Of a DNA stretch of 64,000 nt, positions 26,171 to 35,199 are shown piece after piece. The position numbers and the translations under genes are program-made. Source of the stretch: Polyangium sp. y55x31 (GTDB lineage Bacteria; Myxococcota_A; Polyangia; Polyangiales; Polyangiaceae); contig NZ_JARZHG010000011.1 of NCBI RefSeq assembly GCF_029946505.1, forward strand, positions 186,001-250,000. The letters run 5' to 3'. The notes below the pieces were generated by a model, which had not been told where the DNA came from, ran no database searches, and saw only the letters and a program-made list of their open reading frames with translations. Within the stretch, counting starts at the first letter, position 1. Every line of letters begins with the position of its first letter.

Positions 26171-27166
26171 ATGAACGCACACCGATTGGCGCTGCCCCTC
26201 TTGGGCGGCGCGGTGCTCTCGTTTGTCGTGGGTTGCGGCAGCAGCGACGCGGATCTCGGCCTCGGGAACGGCGGCTCGGGGAGCAGCGCGTCCTCGGCGT
26301 CGGGTGGAAGCGGCGGCGCGGGCGGCTCGGCCGGCTCGGGTGGGACGGGCGGCGAAGGCGTGGGCGGCAATGGTGGAGGCAATGGCGGGAGCGGCGGCGA
26401 GGCGGGCGCCGGCGGCGGCGGCACGACGGAGAAGTTCAGCTTTTTCGTGACGAGCCTGCGCGCCTTGCAGGAGCTCTCGGGCAATGCGGAGGGCTTCGGC
26501 GGTGATCTCCGCTTCGGCGAGACGGGTGCCGGCGCCGGGCTCCGCGGCGCCGACAAGATCTGCGCGACGATCGCCGAAAAGAGCATGCCGGGCGCGGGAC
26601 AGAAGCCGTGGCGCGCCTTCCTGAGCGCCACCGCGGGCGAGGACGGGCAGCAGGTCGACGCCAAGGATCGGATTGGCGAGGGCCCCTGGTACGACCGGCT
26701 CGGCCGATTGCTCGCGGCGAACAAGACCGATCTCCTGAACGAGCGCCCTGCGGGCGCCGACGCGGCCATCGTCAATGATTTCCCGAACGAGGACGGCGTC
26801 CCGAATCACCAGCCCGATCCGAATCAGGGGCAGGTCGACAACCACGACATGCTCACCGGGACGAATGCGCAAGGCACGCTCTACAGCGCGACCGCGACCT
26901 GCAAGGACTGGACGAGCAACCTCGGCGACCTGGCGAGCGAGGGCCGGCCGCGCGTGGGGCATTCTTGGCCGCGGTTTGGCGGCGGCGGTGGCCCGGGGCC
27001 GGGCGGCGGGGATGGCAGCATGGCGAACTGGATGTCCTCGCTCAACGAGTCCGGCTGCGCGCCGGGCGTGAACCTCATCGAAATGGGCGGGCCGCAGCCG
27101 GGCGCGGTCACTGTGGGCTCCGGCGGCGGATACGGCGGCTTCTATTGCTTCTCGCTCGTCCCCTGA
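26171..27166 (+). CDS. DUF1554/endostatin-like lipoprotein
   Basis: A 331-residue lipoprotein (lipobox FVVGC) with a Gly/Ser linker (about 28-78). The folded part reads as the C-type-lectin-like domain shared by Leptospira DUF1554 lipoproteins and collagen endostatin: GLRGADKIC, WRAFLSATAG, DAKDRIGEGPWYDRLG, LTGTNAQGTLY and a final GFYCFSLVP. Surface binding is inferred. AAGGAG precedes the ATG. It lies 71 bp after the previous gene and 39 bp before the dikinase-like gene, probably in one transcription unit. Confidence 0.82.
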   Translation: MNAHRLALPLLGGAVLSFVVGCGSSDADLGLGNGGSGSSASSASGGSGGAGGSAGSGGTGGEGVGGNGGGNGGSGGEAGAGGGGTTEKFSFFVTSLRALQELSGNAEGFGGDLRFGETGAGAGLRGADKICATIAEKSMPGAGQKPWRAFLSATAGEDGQQVDAKDRIGEGPWYDRLGRLLAANKTDLLNERPAGADAAIVNDFPNEDGVPNHQPDPNQGQVDNHDMLTGTNAQGTLYSATATCKDWTSNLGDLASEGRPRVGHSWPRFGGGGGPGPGGGDGSMANWMSSLNESGCAPGVNLIEMGGPQPGAVTVGSGGGYGGFYCFSLVP

Positions 27167-27205
27167 TCCTCGCGGCTCGACTTCGGCTTTCTTCGGGAGG
27201 AAATC

Positions 27206-29254
27206 ATGTCCTTGCACAAACGCGCCGCCACGGCGCTGGGTCTCGTCTTGTTCGTCGCCGCGCTGCCGCTTGCGTGCAGCGACACCGCCGCGCCCGCGGG
27301 CCCCGCTTTCGAATGCCAGCTCGCGAGCGGCAGCGAATCGCCGGAGTTCTTGCAGGTGATCGGCTGCAACGGGGATTTCCAGGCGCTCGCCTCCGAGCCT
27401 CTCCGCGCCGATCTGCCGGGCGCGCGCTCGGTCAAGGTCGTCCTGGATCAGGCCGACGAAAATGCGCTCTACTTCCAGAACAGCGTCCTCTACAAGATCC
27501 ACTACGAGTTCGCGTCGAAGCACCTCTCGGGCAATGGCCTCCCGCTCGTGCCCGAGCTGTCGAGCTTCAACGCGACCGAGTATTACACGCCCGACCGCCG
27601 CTTCTTGCTCGGCGCGGTGACCTATTACGAGGGCCCGAAGGTCTGGGCCCTCGAGATCGCCCCGTACGACACCGCCTCGGCGGCCATGATCACGACGCTC
27701 TACAAGACGGTCGCGAAATCGGCCTACTTCGGCGGGAGCCTGTACTTCCACCCCACGTCGGACGCGGTGGCGGTGGAGGCGGACAAACTCGGCGACGACG
27801 TCCCCGTCATGACCACGGACGAGCTCTACGCGGCGATCGATTACCAGCCGCTTTCGCTTGGCTCCGCCATGGGCCGGCTCCGCTTCCTGAAGGCCGCGGA
27901 TCTCGATACCGAGTACGTCTCGCACGAGGACATCGTGGTGCTCGACGAGGCGCCGAACGACATCTCCGTGATCCAGGGCCTCGTCACGGAAGAGTTCCAG
28001 ACGCCGCTCTCGCACGTGAATGTGCTCTCGCAGAACCGAGGTACGCCCAACATGGGGCTCCGCCATGCCATGACGAACCCCACGCTGCGGGGGCTCGAAG
28101 GCAAATTGGTCGAGCTCACGGTCGGCGCCTCGACGTGGAGCGTTCGTGAGGTGACGCTCGAAGAGGCCCAGGCCTTCTGGGACGCGCACAAGCCCGAGCC
28201 CGTCGTGCTCCCGACGCTGGATCTCTCGGTCACGGGGCTGTGGGACCTCGAGGACGTGACGCCCGAGCCGCCGGCCGGCGGGTCGCTGCGGGACGCGATC
28301 AAGAAATCGGTGCTCGCGTTCGGTGGAAAGGCCGCGCATTACTCGATCCTCGTGCGGACCGAGAACGTGCCGATTCAGAAGGCCTTCGCGATCCCGGTCC
28401 ATTACTACGACCAGTTCATGAAGCAGAACGGGTTTTACGACCAGATTGACGCGCTGCTCGCGGATCCCACGTTCCAGGCGGACGCGGCCGTGCGTGATCA
28501 GAAGCTCGCGGACCTGCGCAAGGCCATGGAGCAGGCTCCCATCGACGCCGCGTTCCAGACGCTGCTCCAGGAGAAGATCGCGGCCGAATACGGGACGCAC
28601 AAGATGCGCTTCCGGACGAGCACGAACAGCGAGGATCTCGAGGGCTTCCCCTGCGCCGGCTGCTACGAATCGCATACGGGAGACCCGACCGACTGGCCGG
28701 ACGTGCTCGACGCCATCCGCGAGACGTACGCGAGCGCCTGGCTCTTCCGCACGTTCGAGGAACGCAGCTATTACGGCATCGATCACAAATCGATCGGCAT
28801 GGCCCTGCTCGTGCACCACAACTTCCCGGACGAGGAGGCGAACGGCGTGGCCGTCACGGCGAATCCGTTCGACGAGGCGGGGGTCGACCCGGCGTTTTAC
28901 GTGAACGTCCAATACGGCGGCGACGTGGAGGTCGTGGCCCCGCCGCCCGGCGTGACCAGCGATCAGTTCCTCTACTACTTCACGCAGCCGAACCAGCCGA
29001 TCACGTACCTCACGCATTCGAGCTTGCTGCCGGAGGGCGAGCGTGTCCTCACGACGGCGCAGATCCATCAGCTCGGCCTGGCCCTCGACGCCATCCATGC
29101 GCGCTTCTCCCCCGCGTATGGGCCGGCCGCGGGGAACACGGGCTGGTACGCGATGGATATCGAATTCAAGTTCGACGACGAGGCCGCCCCGGGCGAGACG
29201 CCGACGCTCTACATCAAGCAAGCACGCCCCTACCCCGGCCGCGGGAACGAGTGA
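27206..29254 (+). CDS. Exported glucan-water-dikinase/PEP-synthase-like protein
   Basis: A 682-residue lipoprotein (Cys24 in PLAC). TPLSHVNVLSQNRGTPNM with His270 matches the phosphohistidine swivel motif, and KMRFRTSTNSEDLEGFPCAGCYES (about 468) matches the PEP/pyruvate-binding ATP-grasp domain. The His domain precedes the nucleotide-binding domain, the order found in alpha-glucan water dikinase and the reverse of PEP synthase. The C-terminus (about 630-682) ends in EFKFDD and LYIKQARPYP, typical for this ATP-grasp family. Such enzymes are normally cytoplasmic. An exported copy has no obvious ATP supply, so it may act on an extracytoplasmic polymer, or be a binding protein. GGGAGG precedes the ATG. 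Confidence 0.85.
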   Translation: MSLHKRAATALGLVLFVAALPLACSDTAAPAGPAFECQLASGSESPEFLQVIGCNGDFQALASEPLRADLPGARSVKVVLDQADENALYFQNSVLYKIHYEFASKHLSGNGLPLVPELSSFNATEYYTPDRRFLLGAVTYYEGPKVWALEIAPYDTASAAMITTLYKTVAKSAYFGGSLYFHPTSDAVAVEADKLGDDVPVMTTDELYAAIDYQPLSLGSAMGRLRFLKAADLDTEYVSHEDIVVLDEAPNDISVIQGLVTEEFQTPLSHVNVLSQNRGTPNMGLRHAMTNPTLRGLEGKLVELTVGASTWSVREVTLEEAQAFWDAHKPEPVVLPTLDLSVTGLWDLEDVTPEPPAGGSLRDAIKKSVLAFGGKAAHYSILVRTENVPIQKAFAIPVHYYDQFMKQNGFYDQIDALLADPTFQADAAVRDQKLADLRKAMEQAPIDAAFQTLLQEKIAAEYGTHKMRFRTSTNSEDLEGFPCAGCYESHTGDPTDWPDVLDAIRETYASAWLFRTFEERSYYGIDHKSIGMALLVHHNFPDEEANGVAVTANPFDEAGVDPAFYVNVQYGGDVEVVAPPPGVTSDQFLYYFTQPNQPITYLTHSSLLPEGERVLTTAQIHQLGLALDAIHARFSPAYGPAAGNTGWYAMDIEFKFDDEAAPGETPTLYIKQARPYPGRGNE

Positions 29255-29288
29255 GCGCGACGTTCCCGACGCCGCGACATTCGCCTGC

Positions 29289-29314
29289 TTAACAATCGCA
29301 CACGATCCTGTAAC
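29289..29314 (+). promoter_or_regulatory. TTAAC-type repeat upstream of the first CotH gene
   Basis: TTAAC (29289-29293) and GTAAC (29310-29314) are 21 bp apart, with a weaker CACGA half-site between, 59-84 bp before the ATG at 29373. TTAACAATCGC is identical to the site at 24976. Confidence 0.45.
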
Positions 29315-29372
29315 ACCAGCGCCGCAGTCCCGACATACAGTCGACTCGAACCTTGAACTTGGGGAGTGACTG

Positions 29373-31025
29373 ATGAAAATGCGGTTCCTGCATGGTGTGC
29401 TGCCGTTCGCTGCGCTTTTGACCCTGGCGGTCGAGGGCTGCGGCTCGTCCGATCCCAGCGCCGAGACGGGCGCGGGCGCGGGCGGAAGCGGCGGATCGGG
29501 CGGCAGCGCCGGCGAGGGAGGCGGCGGAAACGGCGGCGAAGGCGGCGAAGGCGGCGGCGGGTCGGAGGACCCCGATTACGCGGCCGCCTTCCCGCAGGAT
29601 CGGGTTCCTCGCATCGACATCACCATTTCGCCGGAGGACTGGCAGGCGATGGTCGCCGACATGACCGACATGCTCGGTACGTTCGGCGAAGGCATGGGCG
29701 GCCCGGGTGGGCCGGGCGGGCCCGGCGGCGGAGGACTGCCGCCGGAGCTCGCCGAGGCTTGCAATGGCCTCGCGGCGGGTGATGCTTGCACGGTGACGCT
29801 CAATGGCGTCGAATCGCAGGGGACGTGCACGGACGCCATGGGCACCCTGCTTTGCTTCCCGGAAGGCGGCCCGGGCGGCCCCGGCGGACCGGGCGGACCG
29901 GGCGGCGGGGGTGGTGTCGATCTACTCCCCCGCACGCCGATCTACGTCGAATGCGACGTCAAGACCGAGGATCGGAGCTGGGAGCACGTCGGCATCCGCT
30001 TCAAGGGCAATTCGAGCCTGGCCATGACCTGGCAGCAGGGCGTCTGGAAGCTGCCGCTGCGCTTCAACTGGGACAAGTACGAGGACACGTACCCGGAGAC
30101 GAAGAACCAGCGGTTCTACGGGTTCGACGCGCTGAGCTTCTCGAACTCGGCGAGCGATTCGTCGCTCCTGCGCGACAAGATCGGCACCGAGGTCTTCGTG
30201 AACGCCGGGATCCCGGCGCCCGCGACCGCGTTTTACCGCGTGTTCATCGACCACGGCGAGGGGCCGACGTACTTCGGGCTGTACACGGCGATCGAGCTGC
30301 CCTCGGACGAATCGTTCATGGATACCCATTTCGGCGGCCACAAAGGCAACATGTACAAGCCCGACGGCGACGGCGCGCGGTGGCAGACCTGGGACCCCGA
30401 CACGCTCGGGAAAGAGAACAACGAGGACGAGGCCGATTATTCGGACGCGCAGGCGCTCTTCGACGCGCTGCACGCCGACAAGACCGACGCCGCCGCATGG
30501 CGCGCCGGCCTCGAAGCCCGCCTCGACGTCGATGGGTTCCTCCATTGGCTCGCGCTGAACGCGGTCATCGAGGACTGGGACCAGTACGGCCGCATGCCGC
30601 ACAACTATTACATGTACGCGGATCCGGACAAGAACGCGCAATTCACGTGGATCCCCTGGGACCACAGCTTCGCGTTCCCCGCCGCGTCGGGCGGAGGGTT
30701 CGGCGGGCAGGCCATGTCGCTCTCGATGGCCGAGATCACCGAGCAATGGCCGCTCATCCGCTACCTCCTCGACGACCCGGTGTACCTCGAGAAGTATCGC
30801 GGGTACGTCGCGCTCGCTGTGGAGAAGGACTACGAGGCCGCGAGCATGGAGACGCGATTCAAGGCCGCTCACGACCTCATCGCGCCGTACGTCGTCGGCG
30901 CGGAGGGCGAGCAGCCGGGGTACACGTTCCTCGCGTCGCCTGCCGCGTTCGACGAGGGCCTCGCCGGCGTGATCGCCCACGCGAAGGAGCGGCCGGTGGA
31001 CGTGGCCGCGTACCTCGGACCGTGA
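29373..31025 (+). CDS. CotH-type protein kinase lipoprotein
   Basis: A 550-residue lipoprotein (lipobox VEGC) with Gly-rich linkers at about 30-65 and near 170-185. The CotH fold is shown by IRFKGNSSL (about 209), SASDSSLLRDKIGTEVFVNAGI, GPTYFGLYTAIEL, and the catalytic-type HNYYMY followed by WIPWDHSFAF (about 410-432). CotH proteins are atypical kinases that phosphorylate spore-coat proteins in Bacillus and occur widely as exported proteins. GGGGAG precedes the ATG. It heads the co-directional CotH-DUF4956-HlyD-TolC run, 46 bp before DUF4956, and has a TTAAC-type site upstream. Confidence 0.92.
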   Translation: MKMRFLHGVLPFAALLTLAVEGCGSSDPSAETGAGAGGSGGSGGSAGEGGGGNGGEGGEGGGGSEDPDYAAAFPQDRVPRIDITISPEDWQAMVADMTDMLGTFGEGMGGPGGPGGPGGGGLPPELAEACNGLAAGDACTVTLNGVESQGTCTDAMGTLLCFPEGGPGGPGGPGGPGGGGGVDLLPRTPIYVECDVKTEDRSWEHVGIRFKGNSSLAMTWQQGVWKLPLRFNWDKYEDTYPETKNQRFYGFDALSFSNSASDSSLLRDKIGTEVFVNAGIPAPATAFYRVFIDHGEGPTYFGLYTAIELPSDESFMDTHFGGHKGNMYKPDGDGARWQTWDPDTLGKENNEDEADYSDAQALFDALHADKTDAAAWRAGLEARLDVDGFLHWLALNAVIEDWDQYGRMPHNYYMYADPDKNAQFTWIPWDHSFAFPAASGGGFGGQAMSLSMAEITEQWPLIRYLLDDPVYLEKYRGYVALAVEKDYEAASMETRFKAAHDLIAPYVVGAEGEQPGYTFLASPAAFDEGLAGVIAHAKERPVDVAAYLGP

Positions 31026-31071
31026 TCTTCGAGAGGACCTCCCGCCCACGATTGCCACGAGGAACGATCGC

Positions 31072-31755
31072 ATGCTGGAATGGCTCGAGCCGCTGACCCA
31101 GGGGGATGCATTCGAATGGCGCAAGGCGCTCGTCTCCCTCCTGCTCGCCTTCGGGCTGGGCCAGGCCATCGCGGTCGTTTACATGGCGACCTTCCGCGGC
31201 CTGTCGTACTCGCGGTCCACGGTGCACGGAATGGCCATGGGCAGCGTGATCACGTGCATGCTGATGCTCGCCGTGGGCCAAAGCATCGCCGCGGGGATCG
31301 GTATGGCGGGGGGGCTCTCGGCGGTCCGGTTCCGCACGTCGTTGCGTGATCCGCGCGATATCATCTTCATCTTCGCGGCCCTCGGCGTGGGGATGGCGAC
31401 GGGTGCCCAGGCGCACGGCGCGGCGATCCTGGGCACGATCATCTTCGCCATCGGATTCGTGCTGCTTCATTTCACCGGGTATGGCGCGCGCCATCAGCCC
31501 GATGGTCTCCTCCGCTTCGCAGCGCCTGCGGGGCCCGAGGCGGAGGAGGCCATCATGAAGATCCTGCGAGCGCATTGCAGGACCTTCGCGCTCGTCACCC
31601 TGCGCGAGGCGGCGCAGGGGACGATCATGGAGCATGCGTACCAGATCAGCGTCCGCACGCCGGATCTGCGCGCGACGCTCGTCTCGAACCTGAAGGCCAT
31701 TCCGGGGGTGCAGGACGTCGCCTTGCTGCTGCAGGAGCCGACGCTGGATCTGTAG
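31072..31755 (+). CDS. DUF4956 inner-membrane protein
   Basis: A 227-residue protein with four hydrophobic segments (about 16-38, 54-76, 96-112, 115-136), the family signature GLSAVRFRTSLRDPRDIIF after the second, and a cytoplasmic C-terminal domain (about 150-227) that reads like an ACT/MgtC-C-like fold. DUF4956 genes are known from many genomes next to VTC-domain and CotH genes. Here it sits directly 5' of an HlyD-type adaptor (2 bp apart) and a TolC-like gene, and no ABC, RND or MFS pump is present. It is therefore the only candidate for the inner-membrane part of this exporter. Confidence 0.93.
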   Translation: MLEWLEPLTQGDAFEWRKALVSLLLAFGLGQAIAVVYMATFRGLSYSRSTVHGMAMGSVITCMLMLAVGQSIAAGIGMAGGLSAVRFRTSLRDPRDIIFIFAALGVGMATGAQAHGAAILGTIIFAIGFVLLHFTGYGARHQPDGLLRFAAPAGPEAEEAIMKILRAHCRTFALVTLREAAQGTIMEHAYQISVRTPDLRATLVSNLKAIPGVQDVALLLQEPTLDL

Positions 31756-31757
31756 CC

Positions 31758-33776
31758 ATGAAATCGACGAAGACCCTCTATCGATTGCAAGCGAACCTCC
31801 AGCGTTTCGCGCCCGGGCTTTGCCTCGTGGGCACGCTCGGCGCCGCGGCGGCGCTGCACTTCGGCGGCGATGCGCGCGGGCACGTCGTGGGGTTCGCCGA
31901 GGCGACGCCGGAGGCGATCGCGCCGACCGAGATTGCCAAGGTCGCGGCGGTCCACGTGCGTGTCGGCGACGAGGTCACGCCGGGGCAAATCGTCGCGGAG
32001 CTCGACACGTCCGCGATCGACGCCGAGATCGCCGTCGCGGAGGCGGAGAAGACACGGCTCGAGGCGGACGTGCGCGCCGCGGAAGCCGAGATGTTGCAGA
32101 AGCTCGACGCGGACCTCGCGTCCCTCGAGCGCGAGGCGGCAAAGCAACGCGAGGAGCACCTCCAGGTGGCCGCCGAGGCGAAGGTGCTGGACGGCGAAAT
32201 GGCGCGGGTGAAGCAGCTCGTGGAGGACCGACAGGTGGTCTTCGAGGAGCTCGCCAAGGTCGACCTGCAACGCGCCGCGGCCGCGGCGCTCGCCGCGGAA
32301 AAGCCGCGGACCTTGAAGCTTCTGGCGAAGCAGATCCAGACGGCCGAGGCGAAGCGCAAGGCGGCCAAGCAGGACGGCTCCGCGACCGCGGAGAAGCTCG
32401 CCGCGGACGTGCGTTTCGCAGAACGAACCATCGAATTGCTGAAGCAAAGGCGCGCAGGGTACGCGCTCCGCGCGACGCGACACGGGCGCGTGGCGACGAT
32501 CTTGAAGCAGCCCGGCGAGGTCGCCGTGGCCGGAGATCCCGTGCTCAGCATCGTGAGCGGGGGCGCGCGCGTGGTCACCTGCGTCCCGGAGCGTGTCTCC
32601 CTCGGTCTGCGCGAGGGCGACGGCGCGAAATTGTGGATTCGTGGGCAAGCGGCCGCCCCGCTGCGGGGAAAAACCGTCGCGCTCGGTCCGCTCGTGGCGG
32701 AGCTCCCGGCGCGTTGCTGGCACTCGCCCAAGGTTCCCATCTGGGGCCGCGAAATCACGGTCGAGCTCGACGCTCCCCTCGATGTGATCGCGGGCCAGGC
32801 CTTCGATGTCGTATTCGAGCCGTCCTCGGCGCCGCCGGCGGCGGCCCCGGCACCTCCGCCGACGAGTAACCTCCCGGCGAGCGTGCTCCCCATGAAGCTT
32901 CCGGACGCGCTGGCGAAACGGACGCGATTCGAGCCTTCCGGGATCCTGTCCCGTGAGGCCGAAGGTCGTTATCTCGTCGTCAGCGACGATACGGGCCGGG
33001 AGGACGCGGAGGGCGCGCCCTGGGTCTTTGGAATGTCCAAGGACGGCGCAATCGAGCCGGAGCCTTTGCAGGTGGACGGCATCGACGAGCTTTCGGACGT
33101 CGAGGCAATCACCGCCGGGGATGCGGGCGAGATCTACCTCCTGTCGTCGCAGAGCTACAGCAAGCGAGGAAAACGGAAGCACGCGCGGACAGCACTCTTG
33201 CGCCTCCGGAAGGAGGGACGAGGCTTCCGCGTCGACGGCGAGGCCCATCTCGCAGAGCTGCTCGACGCGGACCCCGCGCAGGCCGCGGCGCTCGGGCTCC
33301 CGAATGGAACACGAGCGCTCGACATCGAGGGGCTCGCCTTCCGAGGAGGCTCCCTTTACTTCGGCCTCAAGGCTCCTCTCGACGCGCAAGGCAATGCCAT
33401 GATCTGGCAGGTCGCCACGCCGGGCGCGCTCTTCGCATCGAAGCCCCTGGCGAGCGCCGGCGCCTCGCTCTGGGCGCGCGTCCGCGTCGACGTGGAGGTC
33501 GCGGGCAAACCCACGCCGGGCGGCATTTCCGATCTCCTGTTTCTGCCCGACGGCAGCCTCGCCATTTCGTCGACGCCCTCGACCGCGGACGGCGACGCCG
33601 GTGCGCTCTGGCGTGTCGAGGCCCCGGCCCCCGGCGCGCTCACGCCGGTGCTCGTGCGGAAATGGGCGCTCAAGCCCGAAGGAATCGCGTCGTCGCTCTC
33701 CGCGGGCAAACTCATGGTCGTCTTCGATACGGGCAGTGGCGCCCCTTCGTTCGAGGAGGTGCCGTGGGTACGGTGA
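31758..33776 (+). CDS. HlyD-type periplasmic adaptor fused to a DUF3616-like propeller
   Basis: A 672-residue fusion. One inner-membrane helix (about 17-36) is followed by a lipoyl/barrel-sandwich half-motif (EIAKVAAVHVRVGDEVTPGQIVAEL), a long coiled-coil hairpin (about 90-245), the second lipoyl half and beta-barrel (about 246-370), and a Pro/Ala linker (about 375-385). Residues about 390-672 look like DUF3616: RFEPSGILSR, DVEAITAGDAGEIYLLSSQ, ALDIEGLAFRGGSLYFGLKAP. Adaptors normally end after the membrane-proximal barrel, so the propeller is an unusual addition, possibly a cargo- or phosphate-sensing or hydrolysing domain. Start ATG 31758, two bases after the DUF4956 stop. Confidence 0.88.
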   Translation: MKSTKTLYRLQANLQRFAPGLCLVGTLGAAAALHFGGDARGHVVGFAEATPEAIAPTEIAKVAAVHVRVGDEVTPGQIVAELDTSAIDAEIAVAEAEKTRLEADVRAAEAEMLQKLDADLASLEREAAKQREEHLQVAAEAKVLDGEMARVKQLVEDRQVVFEELAKVDLQRAAAAALAAEKPRTLKLLAKQIQTAEAKRKAAKQDGSATAEKLAADVRFAERTIELLKQRRAGYALRATRHGRVATILKQPGEVAVAGDPVLSIVSGGARVVTCVPERVSLGLREGDGAKLWIRGQAAAPLRGKTVALGPLVAELPARCWHSPKVPIWGREITVELDAPLDVIAGQAFDVVFEPSSAPPAAAPAPPPTSNLPASVLPMKLPDALAKRTRFEPSGILSREAEGRYLVVSDDTGREDAEGAPWVFGMSKDGAIEPEPLQVDGIDELSDVEAITAGDAGEIYLLSSQSYSKRGKRKHARTALLRLRKEGRGFRVDGEAHLAELLDADPAQAAALGLPNGTRALDIEGLAFRGGSLYFGLKAPLDAQGNAMIWQVATPGALFASKPLASAGASLWARVRVDVEVAGKPTPGGISDLLFLPDGSLAISSTPSTADGDAGALWRVEAPAPGALTPVLVRKWALKPEGIASSLSAGKLMVVFDTGSGAPSFEEVPWVR

Positions 33777-35197
33777 AAACGTTTGCAGTTCTGCTCTCGG
33801 CAGCGCTGCTCCCGGCTCTCGCAGGTTGCTCCGTTCCACTGCAAACGTCGGGCTCCGAGCGCGCGATCGCCCTGTATCGCGAGAGCCTCGGGCCCCGGGG
33901 ATCACTCTCGGTCCGCCACGACGAATCCACGCGCCGGGAAGTGGAGCCGCGCCAGACGAGCGCTCCCGACGCGGCGCCGCGTGTGCTCACCGTCGAGGAC
34001 GCGGTCACCCTCGCCAAGAAAAACAGCGCGCGGCTCTCGGCGCTCGAAGCGGGCGCGGCCACGGCCGAGGCGGACGTCGCCGCGGCGAACAAGCACAAGA
34101 ATCCGGAGCTTCGGATCTCGCAGATCCGACTCAATCAATTCGTCGAGGGCGAGCCGCAGATCCGCACGGCGGTTCGTTTTTCGCCGGATCGACCGGGCGA
34201 AGTGGATGCGGACGTCGCGGAGGCCCGCGCCGCGCAGGCCGAGGCGCAGGCCGAGGCGCGCGCCGAGGCGATCACAATCGAGGCCGATGTCCGCTGGCTC
34301 TTCGACGACGTCGCGCTGATCGACGCCGAAATCGCGGCGGCGCGCGCGGTCGCCGAGGCGCGCAGGGCCCTCGCGGCGCAAATGAAAAACCGCCTCGCCG
34401 CCGCGGAAGCGACGTCGATCGACGAGGCCATGGCCGAGCTCGCGGCGGTCGAGGCTGAATCGGATCTGGCCGAGCAACAGGCGCATCGGCGCGAGGTGCT
34501 CGGCGAATTGCTCGATCGGATCGGCCTCGAACCCGGGGCGTCCGTGGAGGTCGTCGGCGAGCCGCCGCTCGCCTGGCCTCCCCCGGATCTCCCTTCGGAG
34601 CAGGCCCTCGTCGAAGAAGCGCTCCGGCGCAGGCCCGAGGTCGCCATTGCAGCCGCGCGGATCGACGCGGCAGACGCCCGCGCGTACGCCGAGCGCGCGC
34701 GGCGGTTTCCGTGGTTTTCGTTCGTCGAGCTCGGGTATCAATTCACGCCGGGCGCGCTGCCCACGCCGGGCACGCTGACGGGCCTCGCCTGGACGTTCCA
34801 GGCCGGCGTGGAGCTGCCGATCTTCGATACGAATCGCGCGGGCACGGCCGCCGCCGGCGCGGCGAAGACCTCGTCCGCGCGCGCCCTCGCCGCCGAGGTC
34901 GAGGGCGTCGCCCGCGAGGTGCGCGCGCGCCTGCGCGAGGTCGAGGCCGCGAGCGCGCTCGTCACCGAATTCCGTTCCCGCGCCCTCCCCGCGGCCGCGC
35001 AGGCCGGGGCCGCGTCGAAACGAGCGCTCGAAGGCCGCAACGTCGACGTCGTCGAGGCGCTCTCCGTCGACGCGCAACGCGTCAAAGTCGAGCTCCGCCT
35101 CCTCGGCCTCGTGCGTCGTTATCGCACGGCCGTCTCCGAGCTACGGCGCGCCGTCGGCGGCCGCCTCCCGGCCGCCGCCCCCCGCGGCGCCAGATAA
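33764..35197 (+). CDS. TolC-like outer-membrane efflux protein
   Basis: About 477 residues. The start is taken as GTG 33764 because AGGAGG lies four bases upstream; the gene overlaps the adaptor gene by 13 bp. A lipobox ALAGC follows a short signal. Two TolC/CusC-type repeats are seen: VLTVEDAVTLAKKNSARL (about 75) with an Ala/Glu-rich coiled coil, then EQALVEEALRRRPEVAIAAARIDAADA (about 280) with PWFSFVELGYQFTPG and AGVELPIFD beta strands. It would form the outer-membrane channel for the HlyD-type adaptor. The coiled-coil parts are extremely Ala/Glu-rich, as is normal in this family. Confidence 0.93.
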   Translation: MGTVKTFAVLLSAALLPALAGCSVPLQTSGSERAIALYRESLGPRGSLSVRHDESTRREVEPRQTSAPDAAPRVLTVEDAVTLAKKNSARLSALEAGAATAEADVAAANKHKNPELRISQIRLNQFVEGEPQIRTAVRFSPDRPGEVDADVAEARAAQAEAQAEARAEAITIEADVRWLFDDVALIDAEIAAARAVAEARRALAAQMKNRLAAAEATSIDEAMAELAAVEAESDLAEQQAHRREVLGELLDRIGLEPGASVEVVGEPPLAWPPPDLPSEQALVEEALRRRPEVAIAAARIDAADARAYAERARRFPWFSFVELGYQFTPGALPTPGTLTGLAWTFQAGVELPIFDTNRAGTAAAGAAKTSSARALAAEVEGVAREVRARLREVEAASALVTEFRSRALPAAAQAGAASKRALEGRNVDVVEALSVDAQRVKVELRLLGLVRRYRTAVSELRRAVGGRLPAAAPRGAR

Positions 35198-35199
35198 CG

